Source: Klebsiella pneumoniae (lineage in GTDB: Bacteria; Pseudomonadota; Gammaproteobacteria; Ga0077536). From it: a stretch of DNA of 44,871 nt. Under the pieces are notes generated by a model. It did no database searches. It saw nothing but the letters and a program-made list of their open reading frames with translations, and had not been told where the DNA came from. Positions 1 through 7,972 of this stretch are shown here, one piece after another. Where the stretch lies: NCBI GenBank assembly GCA_945876945.1, contig CAMCQE010000018.1, forward strand, positions 1 through 44,871. Direction: 5' to 3'. Position numbers and translations under genes: made by a program. The stretch's first letter is position 1. Every line of letters starts with the position of its first letter.

Positions 1-182
1 GCTTCCGTTAAAATCGGCATCGAAGCCGCCGTCAGCATGGGATGGGATCGTCTCATCGGCTCCGATGGCATTTTGTTGGCATGACCGGCTTCGGTGCCAG
101 TGCGCCCTATAAGGAACTCTACGCCCATTTCGGCATTACGGCGGAAGCCGTTGTGCAAAAAGCGCTTGCCCGTCTCGGGTAA
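1..182 (+). pseudogene. tkt: 3' end of transketolase gene, frameshifted
   Basis: The C-terminal piece of a transketolase (thiamine-diphosphate enzyme of the pentose phosphate and Calvin pathways). Frame 1 reads [20 protein letters not shown] and continues SDGI. After the T run at 71-74 the family sequence ([20 protein letters not shown]) continues only in another frame, ending at the TAA at 180-182. One T appears to be missing, so frame 1 stops early at a TGA. A one-base loss in a homopolymer fits a sequencing or assembly error better than real decay. The gene is cut by the window start. Transketolase followed directly by gap is a common alphaproteobacterial order, unlike the rest of the window. 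Confidence 0.8.
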
Positions 183-239
183 GCGTTACGTTCGTGTATT
201 CCCGATGCGTTTTCATTGATCAGATAACAGGAGATTTTC

Positions 240-584
240 ATGGCAGTCCGCGTTGCAATTAATGGGTTTGGCCGCATCGGCCGCAATGTTCTCCGTGCGA
301 TCATCGAGTCCGGCCGCACCGACATCGAAGTCGTGGCGATCAATGATCTCGGCCCTGTCGAGACCAATGCCCATCTCATGCGCTTTGACTCCGTCCATGG
401 CCGCTTCCCTGGCACAGTAACTGTCTCAGGCGACACGATCGATGTTGGTCGCGGCCCGATCAAGGTCACCGCCGTGCGCGATCCCGCCCAGCTTCCGCAC
501 AAGGAACTCGGCGTTGATATCGCGCTCGAATGCACAGGCATTTTCACATCGCGCGACACAGCCGCCGCCCATCTCGCTGCCGGC
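240..584 (+). pseudogene. gap: 5' part of type I glyceraldehyde-3-phosphate dehydrogenase, cut at a junction
   Basis: The N-terminal NAD-binding domain of GAPDH, which oxidises glyceraldehyde-3-phosphate in glycolysis and the reverse reaction in gluconeogenesis. The ATG at 240 follows a good Shine-Dalgarno (AGGAG, 230s). Visible motifs are [16 protein letters not shown] at the N-terminus and [20 protein letters not shown] at about residues 96-115. The family sequence then stops abruptly: residues after about 115 do not resemble GAPDH, and the catalytic-Cys domain is absent. From 577 the DNA instead encodes a helicase in another frame. About one third of the usual ~335 residues is present. The break is probably an assembly chimera rather than a biological truncation. 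Confidence 0.85.
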
Positions 585-1533
585 GGTGCGCACGCTGGTG
601 CTGGACGAAGCCGACCGCATGCTCGACATGGGCTTTGGCGAAGCCATTACCGGCATCCTCTCCGCCATCCCCAAACCCCGCCAAACGCTGTTGTTCTCCG
701 CCACCATTCCGCCGCCGATCCGCGACATCAGCCGACGTCTGCAGCGCGACGCGCTGGATGTGACGGTGGACGACGACCCGGCCGTGGCGCTGATCGAACA
801 GCGCTTTTTTGAAGTGGACCCCAGCCGCAAGCTGGCCGCGCTCAGCGGGCTCCTGCTGCAACACCGGCCGGAATCCGTGGTGGTGTTCTGTAACACGCGG
901 CAGGAAGTGCGCACCGTGGCGAGCGCGCTCACGGCGCAAAGATTCACCGCGCTGGCGCTGCACGGCGAACTCGACCAGCGCGAGCGCGACGAACTGCTGG
1001 TGTGCTTTGCCAACCGCAGCGCTACCGTGCTGGTGGCCTCGGACGTCGCCGCGCGAGGGCTCGACATCGCCGACCTGCCGATGGTCATCAACTACGATCT
1101 GGCCAACGACCCCGATACCCATCTGCATCGCATTGGCCGCACCGGCCGTGCGGGTAAGCACGGTCTGGCCCTGAGTCTCTGCGCGCCGGCCGAGGTCCCC
1201 CGCGCGCGCCAGATTGAACAGCGCACCGGCGAACGTCTGCGCTGGCTGCCCTGGGTGCCGGCGGGGCGCACGGAGAAAGCACCGCAGCCCGCGTTTCGCA
1301 CGGTGATTGTGGATGCCGGGCGTCAGGACAAACTGCGCCCCGGCGATCTGCTGGGCGCCTTGACCGGTGACGCCGGTCTGCCGGCCACCGCGATTGGCAA
1401 GATCGATATCTTTCCCACCCGCAGCTATGTCGCGATTGCGCGCGACTGGCACTCTCAGGCCGTGGCGCGACTGCGCAGCGGCAAAATCAAAGGCCGCAAT
1501 TTCCGCATCCGCGAGCTGGACCTCTCGGCATGA
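577..1533 (+). CDS. dbpA: ATP-dependent RNA helicase DbpA, N-terminus missing
   Basis: A DEAD-box RNA helicase that, in characterised members, acts in 50S subunit assembly and is targeted to hairpin 92 of 23S rRNA. The fragment begins just before motif II ([18 protein letters not shown] near 604). It keeps motif III (SAT, ~700), the motif V region ([11 protein letters not shown]) and motif VI (HRIGRTGR, 1126-1149). The last ~75 codons carry the DbpA-specific RNA-binding domain ([14 protein letters not shown], then [13 protein letters not shown]), which separates it from RhlE or SrmB. The Q motif, Walker A and about 140 residues are missing because the sequence upstream of 577 is gap. The stop overlaps the next helicase start as ATGA. 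Confidence 0.9.
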   Translation: MPAVRTLVLDEADRMLDMGFGEAITGILSAIPKPRQTLLFSATIPPPIRDISRRLQRDALDVTVDDDPAVALIEQRFFEVDPSRKLAALSGLLLQHRPESVVVFCNTRQEVRTVASALTAQRFTALALHGELDQRERDELLVCFANRSATVLVASDVAARGLDIADLPMVINYDLANDPDTHLHRIGRTGRAGKHGLALSLCAPAEVPRARQIEQRTGERLRWLPWVPAGRTEKAPQPAFRTVIVDAGRQDKLRPGDLLGALTGDAGLPATAIGKIDIFPTRSYVAIARDWHSQAVARLRSGKIKGRNFRIRELDLSA

Positions 1534-2825
1534 GTTTCGCCGCCCTGGGTTTGCACGACAGCCTGGCGGCGGCGGCCGGGGCGCGCGGTTATGTCGAGCC
1601 CACGCCGGTGCAGCGCGAAGCCATCCCGCTCATTCTCGCCGGGCGCGATCTGCAGGCCAGCGCGCAGACCGGCTCGGGTAAAACCGCCGCCTTCGCCTTG
1701 CCGCTGTTGCAGCGACTGCACACGCCGCCCGAATCTCCCCGCGCCCTGCAGGCGCTGGTGCTGGCGCCCACCCGCGAGCTGGCGGAGCAGATCGCGCAGG
1801 TGATGTCGGATCTGGCGCGCGATCTGCCGCAGTCGATCAAAGTGGTCACCGCGGTGGGCGGGGTTTCCATTAATCCGCAAATGATGGCCCTGCGCGGCGG
1901 CGCCGACATCGTCATCGCCACGCCGGGTCGTCTGCTCGATTTGCTGGCGCATAACGCGCTCAGTTTTCGTGGGCTGCGAACGCTGGTGCTGGACGAGGCC
2001 GATCGTCTGCTGGAACTCGGGTTTGAAGACGAACTCGCCGAGTTACTCGACGCCCTGCCGTCGCCACGCCAAACCCTGCTGTTCTCGGCGACCTTTCCCG
2101 ATGAAGTGCTGGGACTCGCCGCGCAGCTGTTGCGAGATCCGGCGCGGGTCGAGATAGCCGCCGGCCCGCCGGCGGTGATCCAGCAGCGGGCCATCGCGGT
2201 CGACGCCTCGCGTCGCACGCAGCTGTTACGCCGCTTGATTGAAACCCACGGCTGGCCGCAGGTGCTGGTGTTTGTGGCCACCCGCTATTCGACCGAACAC
2301 GTGGCCACCAAACTGCGCCGCGCCGGGATCGGCGCGGTCGCCCTGCACGGTGAACTGGCGCAAATGGTTCGGCGCGACGCGTTGGCCGATTTCAAAGCCC
2401 AGCGCACGCGGGTGCTGGTCGCCACCGATCTGGCCGCGCGCGGCATCGACATCGCGCAGCTGCCGGCGGTGGTGAACTACGACCTGCCGCGCTCAGCGGT
2501 GGATTACGTCCACCGCATTGGTCGCACCGGGCGCGCGGGCGAGGAGGGGACGGCGGTGAGTTTTGTGAGTGCCGCGACCGAAGCGCATTTCCGGCTTATC
2601 GAGAAACGCCACGAACTGGCCTTGCCGCGCGAAGTCATCCCCGGCTTTGAACCCGTCGAGACCGAGGTCCCCGCAGCCGCCACCGGCGGCATCAAGGGCA
2701 AACGCAAAAGCAAGAAAGACAAACTGCGCGAAGCCGCCGGGCAAACGGCGCCGGTGGCGTCAGCCACGCCCGCGACCGGGTTTGTGTGGCCAGCCTGGCG
2801 CGGGGCGACGAAGGACCAGACCTGA
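1530..2825 (+). CDS. rhlE: DEAD-box ATP-dependent RNA helicase, RhlE-like
   Basis: A 431-residue DEAD-box helicase expected to remodel RNA duplexes in ribosome assembly or mRNA turnover. In order: a Q-motif region (TPVQREAIPLI, ~25-36), Walker A AQTGSGKT (45-52), PTREL (~80), DEAD (155-158), SAT in motif III, ATDLAARGIDI in motif V and [13 protein letters not shown] in motif VI. The C-terminal tail is basic (GIKGKRKSKKDKLRE) and likely adds non-specific RNA binding. It lacks the DbpA C-terminal domain, so the two adjacent helicases are not simple duplicates. The start ATG overlaps the dbpA stop in ATGA, which suggests translational coupling. RhlE is the closest named type I recognise; the exact subfamily is uncertain. 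Confidence 0.85.
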   Translation: MSFAALGLHDSLAAAAGARGYVEPTPVQREAIPLILAGRDLQASAQTGSGKTAAFALPLLQRLHTPPESPRALQALVLAPTRELAEQIAQVMSDLARDLPQSIKVVTAVGGVSINPQMMALRGGADIVIATPGRLLDLLAHNALSFRGLRTLVLDEADRLLELGFEDELAELLDALPSPRQTLLFSATFPDEVLGLAAQLLRDPARVEIAAGPPAVIQQRAIAVDASRRTQLLRRLIETHGWPQVLVFVATRYSTEHVATKLRRAGIGAVALHGELAQMVRRDALADFKAQRTRVLVATDLAARGIDIAQLPAVVNYDLPRSAVDYVHRIGRTGRAGEEGTAVSFVSAATEAHFRLIEKRHELALPREVIPGFEPVETEVPAAATGGIKGKRKSKKDKLREAAGQTAPVASATPATGFVWPAWRGATKDQT

Positions 2826-2862
2826 TCGGCGCGGGAGCAATGTCCGCGTGCCGCCAGAAACA

Positions 2863-2887
2863 CCACGCCGGCCTTGCACCGGCGTGG
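2863..2887. terminator. Hairpin between convergent genes
   Basis: A perfect 9-bp inverted repeat (CCACGCCGG, 7-base loop, CCGGCGTGG) lies between the convergent rhlE-like and PEP-CTERM genes. It has no clear T tract on either side, so it may be a weak or factor-assisted bidirectional terminator. Confidence 0.5.
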
Positions 2888-2898
2888 CGTCTGCGCCA

Positions 2899-3744
2899 TC
2901 AGAGCGCCTGTTTGGCTTTGCGTTGGGCACCGACCCAACCGGCCAGCGCGATCCCGAGCAAGCCCAGCGAACCCGGCTCCGGCATCGGACAATCGATGCG
3001 ACAGGTGTCATCACGACCTTCAAAGTCGAAGGACAGATCTTCGACGATGTTGGCGCTCCCTGTGAGCGTCAGGGCACCGAGGAAGCTGCCGTCGAGGCCG
3101 CTCCAGATGGTGGCGCGGCCATTGAAGATATCGGACACATAGAAATTGGTGCCATCGAACGCGATACCCGTGCCATTGCCGTGGCCGGTGGTATCAATGA
3201 AGTTGGCCTGTAGCAGATTGCCGTCGGTGTCGTAGACCCTGTACTGATTGCCACCGACCAGACCACCGTCGAAGCGGTTGGCGATCAGTTTGCCCTTGAA
3301 GTACTCAAGGCCGTCGTAGAAGCCGATGGAGTTGGCGAGCGTAACGGTCTTCAACACCACGCCGGTGCCGTTTTGCACGTAGTAGGCCTTGTTGGAACCG
3401 GTGTAGTCGCTGGTCCAGAAGTTATCGCCGTCGAAGCTGATGGTGGAAATCCCGCCCGGCGCGCCCACCACATTAAAGCCGCCCAGCGAGGCGCCGGTCA
3501 GCCGATCAAACTTGCCAATGAAGGGCGTGCTGGCATCCGTGGTGTACACCACATCGCCCACCGTCACCACGCCACGGCCGTTCCCGCCGGAGGCGGTAAA
3601 GCTAAAAATCTGGGCGCCGGTGGTGGTGTCGAACGACTGCACGAACGGGGTGCCGGCGTTGTTGCTGTAGAGCACGCCGGCCTGCGCCATGCCTGCAAAC
3701 GCCATCGCTAAAGCGGTGAGCGCCCATCTGCTGCTGTGTTTCAT
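2899..3744 (-). CDS. PEP-CTERM sorting-domain secreted protein
   Basis: A 281-residue exported protein. It starts with a signal peptide (MKHSSRWALTALAMAFAGMA, then QAG) and ends with a PEP-CTERM tripartite tail: MPEPGSLGLLGIALAGWVGA followed by basic QRKAKQ. Such tails are processed by an exosortase (EpsH/XrtA family) and usually accompany exopolysaccharide production. The central region resembles a beta-propeller-like surface protein, with repeated hydrophobic/Asp-Gly strands such as ISFDGDNFWTSDYTG and IAFDGTNFYVSDIFNG. Two Cys precede the PEP motif. The start has an AAGGA Shine-Dalgarno. No exosortase gene lies in the window; the TPR protein upstream may be a system component. The molecular function is unknown. 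Confidence 0.85.
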   Translation of the reverse strand: MKHSSRWALTALAMAFAGMAQAGVLYSNNAGTPFVQSFDTTTGAQIFSFTASGGNGRGVVTVGDVVYTTDASTPFIGKFDRLTGASLGGFNVVGAPGGISTISFDGDNFWTSDYTGSNKAYYVQNGTGVVLKTVTLANSIGFYDGLEYFKGKLIANRFDGGLVGGNQYRVYDTDGNLLQANFIDTTGHGNGTGIAFDGTNFYVSDIFNGRATIWSGLDGSFLGALTLTGSANIVEDLSFDFEGRDDTCRIDCPMPEPGSLGLLGIALAGWVGAQRKAKQAL

Positions 3745-3838
3745 GATTGAGTCCTTTCCTTGCGGTTACCGAAATGACGCAGGCTCGAAGACCTCTGATC
3801 ACCAGACGGATCTGTGAGCCGCGCCCCGGTTGATTCAA

Positions 3839-3854
3839 AGCACGAAGCAGGCCA
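3839..3854 (-). promoter_or_regulatory. Possible sigma-54 promoter of the PEP-CTERM gene
   Basis: Read on the minus strand, TGGCCTGCTTCGTGCT has GG (-24) and GC (-12) at the correct 12-base interval and matches TGGC and TGCT of the sigma-54 consensus. It is about 95 bases upstream of the PEP-CTERM start codon. PEP-CTERM genes in exosortase systems are known to be controlled by RpoN with PrsR-type regulators, which makes the match more credible. The consensus is short, so chance occurrence is possible. Confidence 0.35.
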
Positions 3855-3872
3855 GCGCCTTGTGCGCCTTGT
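3855..3872. repeat. Tandem 9-bp direct repeat upstream of the possible sigma-54 site
   Basis: Two exact copies of GCGCCTTGT lie head to tail, directly upstream (in the minus-strand sense) of the -24 element. They could be part of an activator site but may be coincidental. The rest of 3745-3959 shows no gene. Confidence 0.4.
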
Positions 3873-3959
3873 GGTTGCTGGCGCGGCTTGCCGGTTTGGC
3901 CCGCGGGCCGCACGAATGCACGCCGAACTGTAAAAAAAATCGACAGGGCGGCCCGGGTT

Positions 3960-4874
3960 TTAGCGGGATATTCGGGCTTTTTTTACATCTCGCCACGGCG
4001 CGATAGGCGCGAAATCGCGGAAGGCCGCTGCAAACGGCTGAAAATTGTCCGGCCCGTAGCCCGCATGAAACACGGCGAACACAATGCGCGTGAAGTCGTC
4101 CGCGCGGCGCGCAATTTCCTCGCGGTACCGCGTGGCCACCTGCGCGGCGGGGTTCTGGAACGCCCCGCAGCCGAACGCGCCGCGCACCGCGTGGCGCAGA
4201 CCGTGAGCGCGGAGGGTGTCGAGTTGGGCCGCGATCCGGCGGCGCATTTCGGGGGCAGAAAACGGCGAGCCGTCGCGCAAATCGGTGGCGGCGGCGCGCA
4301 GTTCGTAAAACGGAAAGATCGCCGGCTGTGCCAGCCAGGCATAACCCAGATCCGGGCGCTCCCGTTGCTCGGGGCCGCGCAGGCAAAGCCGTGGCCGTGC
4401 GGTGTCCAGATACACCCGCCCGTCTGCGGCCTCCAGCAACTCGGTGAACGCGGGGTGGTAGGCGTCGCGCGCGCGGTCAAAGCAGTGGTCGTCGATAGAG
4501 AAGTGGCAGTCGGTGCGCCGGAACATGTTTTCTTCCTGCGCCACCAGGCCTTCCACATCGCCGCCGCCTGGCACATACGCGTTGGCCATGTTCAGGACCG
4601 CAAAGCAGTGGCCATCGCGCGCGGTCACGGCGCCGGTCACTTCGCCCCAGTCGCCGGCCTGCACTTCTACGCGCAGCGGGCCATTCGCCGCCACCGCCCG
4701 CGCCTGCCAGCGGGCAAGCTTGGCGGCGGCCAGACGCTGATAGTGGTCCGGTGCTTCGGCCTGCACGAAGGCGGCGAGGGTGTCGCGCAACACCGCGCGC
4801 CGTCGCACGCAGTCAGGCTGGTGGGAGTGGCGCAGCTGTGCGCTGCGTTCCGGGAGCAGGGTCCGTCCTGGCAT
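3960..4874 (-). CDS. Microbial-type poly(ADP-ribose) glycohydrolase (TIGR02452 / DUF2263 family)
   Basis: A 304-residue macrodomain-fold protein of the bacterial PARG family, which hydrolyses ribose-ribose bonds in poly(ADP-ribose) or related ADP-ribose adducts. The signature is plain: NMANAYVPGGG (N95, GGG 103-105), seven residues, then QEE (113-115). This is the GGG-X6-8-QEE catalytic loop with paired glutamates. The N-terminal ~80 residues match the helical extension of the family; a second family block is the GAFGCGAFQNP segment. The start ATG has only a weak Shine-Dalgarno. It follows the TPR gene on the same strand with an 86-base gap. The substrate in this organism is unknown; no ADP-ribosyltransferase gene is nearby. 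Confidence 0.85.
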   Translation of the reverse strand: MPGRTLLPERSAQLRHSHQPDCVRRRAVLRDTLAAFVQAEAPDHYQRLAAAKLARWQARAVAANGPLRVEVQAGDWGEVTGAVTARDGHCFAVLNMANAYVPGGGDVEGLVAQEENMFRRTDCHFSIDDHCFDRARDAYHPAFTELLEAADGRVYLDTARPRLCLRGPEQRERPDLGYAWLAQPAIFPFYELRAAATDLRDGSPFSAPEMRRRIAAQLDTLRAHGLRHAVRGAFGCGAFQNPAAQVATRYREEIARRADDFTRIVFAVFHAGYGPDNFQPFAAAFRDFAPIAPWRDVKKARISR

Positions 4875-4960
4875 GGCGGGTCATCCGGTCGGGGTTGTCG
4901 CCAGCGGCGGCTACCCCCGCCAACCCCCAAAATCGAGCGCCGCCGGCGCCGCCAAGGCCC

Positions 4961-7795
4961 TCAGTTCATGCCATAGGGACCGGGTGCCTTGCTCGCCCGT
5001 AAGGTGAGCAGCAGCGTGCGGGTGTCGGCCTGCGCTTCAAACTCAAGCCCCTTGGCGAGCAGCGCTTCGGCTGTGGCCCGCGCCTTGTCTTTCATGCCAG
5101 CCTCCGCCAGCGCGTAGGCGTAGTGATAGGCCACGTTGGGATCGTCCGGCCGTGCCTTATGCGCGCCTTCCAACAGCGCGAGCCCCTGCTGCACGCGCTG
5201 TTTACGCACCAGAATCCAGCCCAGGGTGTCGGCGCTGTTGGGATCGCCGGCCATTTTCTGATGCGCGCGTTCCGCCAACGGGAGCGCCCGCGGATCGTTC
5301 TGACGGTCGTACAGCCAGGCGAGATTGTTGAGCGCCAGCGGCTGGTCGGGCACTTTTTCCAGCACCTTCTCGAAGGCTGCCTGCGCGGCCGCCCAGTCTT
5401 TGGTGTCGAGTGCCAGCGCCCCCAGCGTCAGCCGCGCCATGACGTCGTCCGGATAGCGGCCAAGCCACTCGCTGAGGGTGTTGCGCGCGCCGTCAGCATC
5501 TTTTTCGGCCCGTTGCGCCGTGACCAAGCGGAGCAGGGCGCGCGTGCTGGGCTCGGCCTTGAACACGGTGCGGAAGGCGGTGGTGGCGGCTGCCCGCTGG
5601 TTTTGCGCGGTGGCGAGTTCGCCGGCCGCGCTGTCGGCGTCCACCAGCTTGGGGAATTGCTGACGCATGCGTTCCACCACCCGGCCGGCCGCCGCGTACT
5701 GGCGGTCGGCGAGTTCGGTCGCAAACAGGCTCCACCACATCGGCAGCACGCCGGGATGCGTTTTCAGCGCCGCTTCATAGTGCTCTCGTGCCGGCTTGTA
5801 GCGCTGCGTGGCGCGTTCTGACTCGGCGAGGAAATAGGTGATGCGGGCATCGTTCGGCGCCGCCGCATGCACGCCGCTCAAGGTCTTGAAAGCCTCTTCG
5901 GCGGCGCCGAGGCGGAGTTGGAAGGTGCCCCAGCGGAGCTGGCTCAAGGGAGAGGCGGCGGTCTGTTTGAACGCTTGCTCCGCGTTGTTGCGCGCGGACT
6001 CGCGTTCCCCCGCCCGCAGTTGATGCTCGGCGAGCTGCCAGCGCAGTTCTGGTTCATCCGGCTGGGTCGCCAGCGCATCGTTCAGCACCGTGGTGGCGCC
6101 TGCCGCGTCGCCCTTGCGGTCCTTCAAGGCCACCAGCGCAAGCACCGCCGGCGTGTAGGCCTTATCGGCCTTCAAGGCGGCTTCGAGCTTGGCTTGCGCC
6201 ACATCGTCCTGCCGATTGCCGAGCGCCATGAAGCCCTGATTGGCCAGCGCTGGCGCGAAGTCCGGTTTGAGTGCCAGCGCTTTGGCGAAGGCGGCGCTGG
6301 CTTCTTGTCCCTTGCCGGCCCGCGCGTACGCCAGTCCTGCCAGATTGTGCGAGAGCGCTTCCCCGGGCGCGAGTTCGACCAGCATCCGGGCGGACTCCAG
6401 CGCGGCGGCGGCGTCACCCTGCGCAACCTGCCAGGAGGTGAGGGTTTGGCGCACGGCAAGATTTTCCGGCGACTGCTCGGCGACCTTGTTCAGCGCGGCC
6501 AGCCCGCCCTGGGGATTGCCGCTGGCGAACTGGGCGGTGGCGAGTTGGGTCTGCACGGCTGAGGTGTGGTCTGGCGCGAGGCTTTGCGCTTGCTTGAGCG
6601 CGCTCCGCGCCCGCACCGAGTCGCCGCTGGCCGCATAGGCATGACTCAGCAGCGCGAGCAGACCGGCGTCGGCGGGGCGCTTCGGATCGTTCAGCAAAGG
6701 ACTCAAGGCTTCGACCGCCTCGCTGCCGCGATGCTGTTTCAGCAGCACCACCGCCAGCAGTTTGCGCGCGGCATCGTGGTCGGGGACCAGCTTGGTGAGG
6801 GTGGTCAACAGCGCTTCGGCGCGGTGGAAATCGCCCTGACGAAAATAGCTGCCGGCCAGCATCAGCAAGGCCTGTGGCTGTCGGGGCTGCAGGTTCACGA
6901 ACTCGGCGAGCGTGCTGCTGGCCTGCGCCCAGTCTTCTCTCGCATACGCCAGCATGCCGCTCAGCAACAGCACCTCCCCGGATTTGGGCGCGAGGTGTTT
7001 CAAGCGCGACACGCTCGCGCTCGCGGCCTCCAGTTGACGCGTGCCGATTTGCGCCTGCGCGAGGCCGGCCAGCGCTTCAAGATCCTCTGGCGCCAGCGCC
7101 AGCGCCGTCTCAAAGCCGCTCAAGGCGGCCGTCAGATTGCCTTGCGACAGCGCGATGCGGGCTTTCAGCGTGAGCGCTTCCAGATTCTTCGGGCTGGTGG
7201 CGAGTGCTTTATCGAGGGCGGCCGACGCGCCGCTGATGTCGCGCTGGGATAAGGCCAGACGGGCGGTGGCGACATCCAGACTCGCGGCGTCGGGGGCGTG
7301 TTGCTGCGCGGCTTCGAGCAGGGTTTTCGCCTCTGCGGTGTGGCCGAGGCCGAGCTTGGCTTTCACTTTCATCGCGTCGAGTTCAGGCGTGCGCGGCCCC
7401 CGGTAGCTGTCCAGCGTGGTGTTCGCCTCGGCGTAGCGCGCGAGGTCAATTTGCGCCTGGGCGAGATCAAGACTCACCGCCGGCGTGGTCGCGGCCAGCG
7501 CCTCGGCCCGGCTTAATTCAGACAGCGCAGCGGCCGGTTGATTGAGCGCCAGATAGGTCTGGCCCAGATGCCAGCGGGTGGGCAAATCTTCCGGCGTGAG
7601 CTGCAGCGCGCTCTTATAGTGAATCACTGCTTCCTTGAGCGAACCTTGCTGGCGCGCGGCGTCGGCGGCGGCCACCCAGTGGCTGGCGTCCGGGGTTTTC
7701 CATTGATGCCAGGCGATGGCGCCGACGGCGGTCGCGGCGCCACCCATCAGGCCCACGCCGAGCAACCAGCGGGGAAAGCGTTTCCGGTCCTGCAT
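4961..7795 (-). CDS. Large TPR-repeat protein, PrsT-like (PEP-CTERM/exosortase system)
   Basis: A 944-residue protein with one N-terminal hydrophobic segment (about residues 10-28, LLGVGLMGGAATAVGAIAW) after a basic start. The rest, from residue ~35, is almost wholly tetratricopeptide repeats with typical A/L/Y/P spacing (for example AVIHYKSALQLTPEDLPTRW). Length and architecture match the TPR protein PrsT of XrtA/PEP-CTERM systems, thought to act at the envelope in polysaccharide export and protein sorting. PrsT is often a lipoprotein; no lipobox Cys is seen here, so a signal anchor is more likely. A PEP-CTERM protein lies 1.2 kb downstream on the same strand. GAGGTGA precedes the start. A general TPR protein is the alternative. 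Confidence 0.75.
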   Translation of the reverse strand: MQDRKRFPRWLLGVGLMGGAATAVGAIAWHQWKTPDASHWVAAADAARQQGSLKEAVIHYKSALQLTPEDLPTRWHLGQTYLALNQPAAALSELSRAEALAATTPAVSLDLAQAQIDLARYAEANTTLDSYRGPRTPELDAMKVKAKLGLGHTAEAKTLLEAAQQHAPDAASLDVATARLALSQRDISGASAALDKALATSPKNLEALTLKARIALSQGNLTAALSGFETALALAPEDLEALAGLAQAQIGTRQLEAASASVSRLKHLAPKSGEVLLLSGMLAYAREDWAQASSTLAEFVNLQPRQPQALLMLAGSYFRQGDFHRAEALLTTLTKLVPDHDAARKLLAVVLLKQHRGSEAVEALSPLLNDPKRPADAGLLALLSHAYAASGDSVRARSALKQAQSLAPDHTSAVQTQLATAQFASGNPQGGLAALNKVAEQSPENLAVRQTLTSWQVAQGDAAAALESARMLVELAPGEALSHNLAGLAYARAGKGQEASAAFAKALALKPDFAPALANQGFMALGNRQDDVAQAKLEAALKADKAYTPAVLALVALKDRKGDAAGATTVLNDALATQPDEPELRWQLAEHQLRAGERESARNNAEQAFKQTAASPLSQLRWGTFQLRLGAAEEAFKTLSGVHAAAPNDARITYFLAESERATQRYKPAREHYEAALKTHPGVLPMWWSLFATELADRQYAAAGRVVERMRQQFPKLVDADSAAGELATAQNQRAAATTAFRTVFKAEPSTRALLRLVTAQRAEKDADGARNTLSEWLGRYPDDVMARLTLGALALDTKDWAAAQAAFEKVLEKVPDQPLALNNLAWLYDRQNDPRALPLAERAHQKMAGDPNSADTLGWILVRKQRVQQGLALLEGAHKARPDDPNVAYHYAYALAEAGMKDKARATAEALLAKGLEFEAQADTRTLLLTLRASKAPGPYGMN

Positions 7796-7972
7796 GCGTC
7801 ACCTCGTCCAAGGGCGCCGGACTGGCGCCTGCCGGAGTATGGTTGGCGGCGAGCAGGCGGCCCTTGGCGCGGATCAATTGGCCTTGAGGTCGTGGCGAGC
7901 GGGAGGCTGTGCGACTATTCAAGCTCAAGGCCGGCCGCCGGCCTCATCACCACACGCGAACGGGGCACGGCA

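Noticed and set aside
442-576. The reading frame of dbpA continues upstream to an ATG at 442
   Set aside because: The 45 codons before 577 encode no helicase motifs; this stretch is the gap gene read in another frame, so it is not a real N-terminus.
544-1452. A 302-codon open frame on the minus strand opposite dbpA
   Set aside because: It mirrors the codon structure of dbpA in a GC-rich gene and shows no family motif or ribosome-binding site.
3745-3838. GGTAACCG-containing leader of the PEP-CTERM gene as a cyclic di-GMP riboswitch
   Set aside because: The rest of the GEMM consensus stems and the conserved loop bases are not present.
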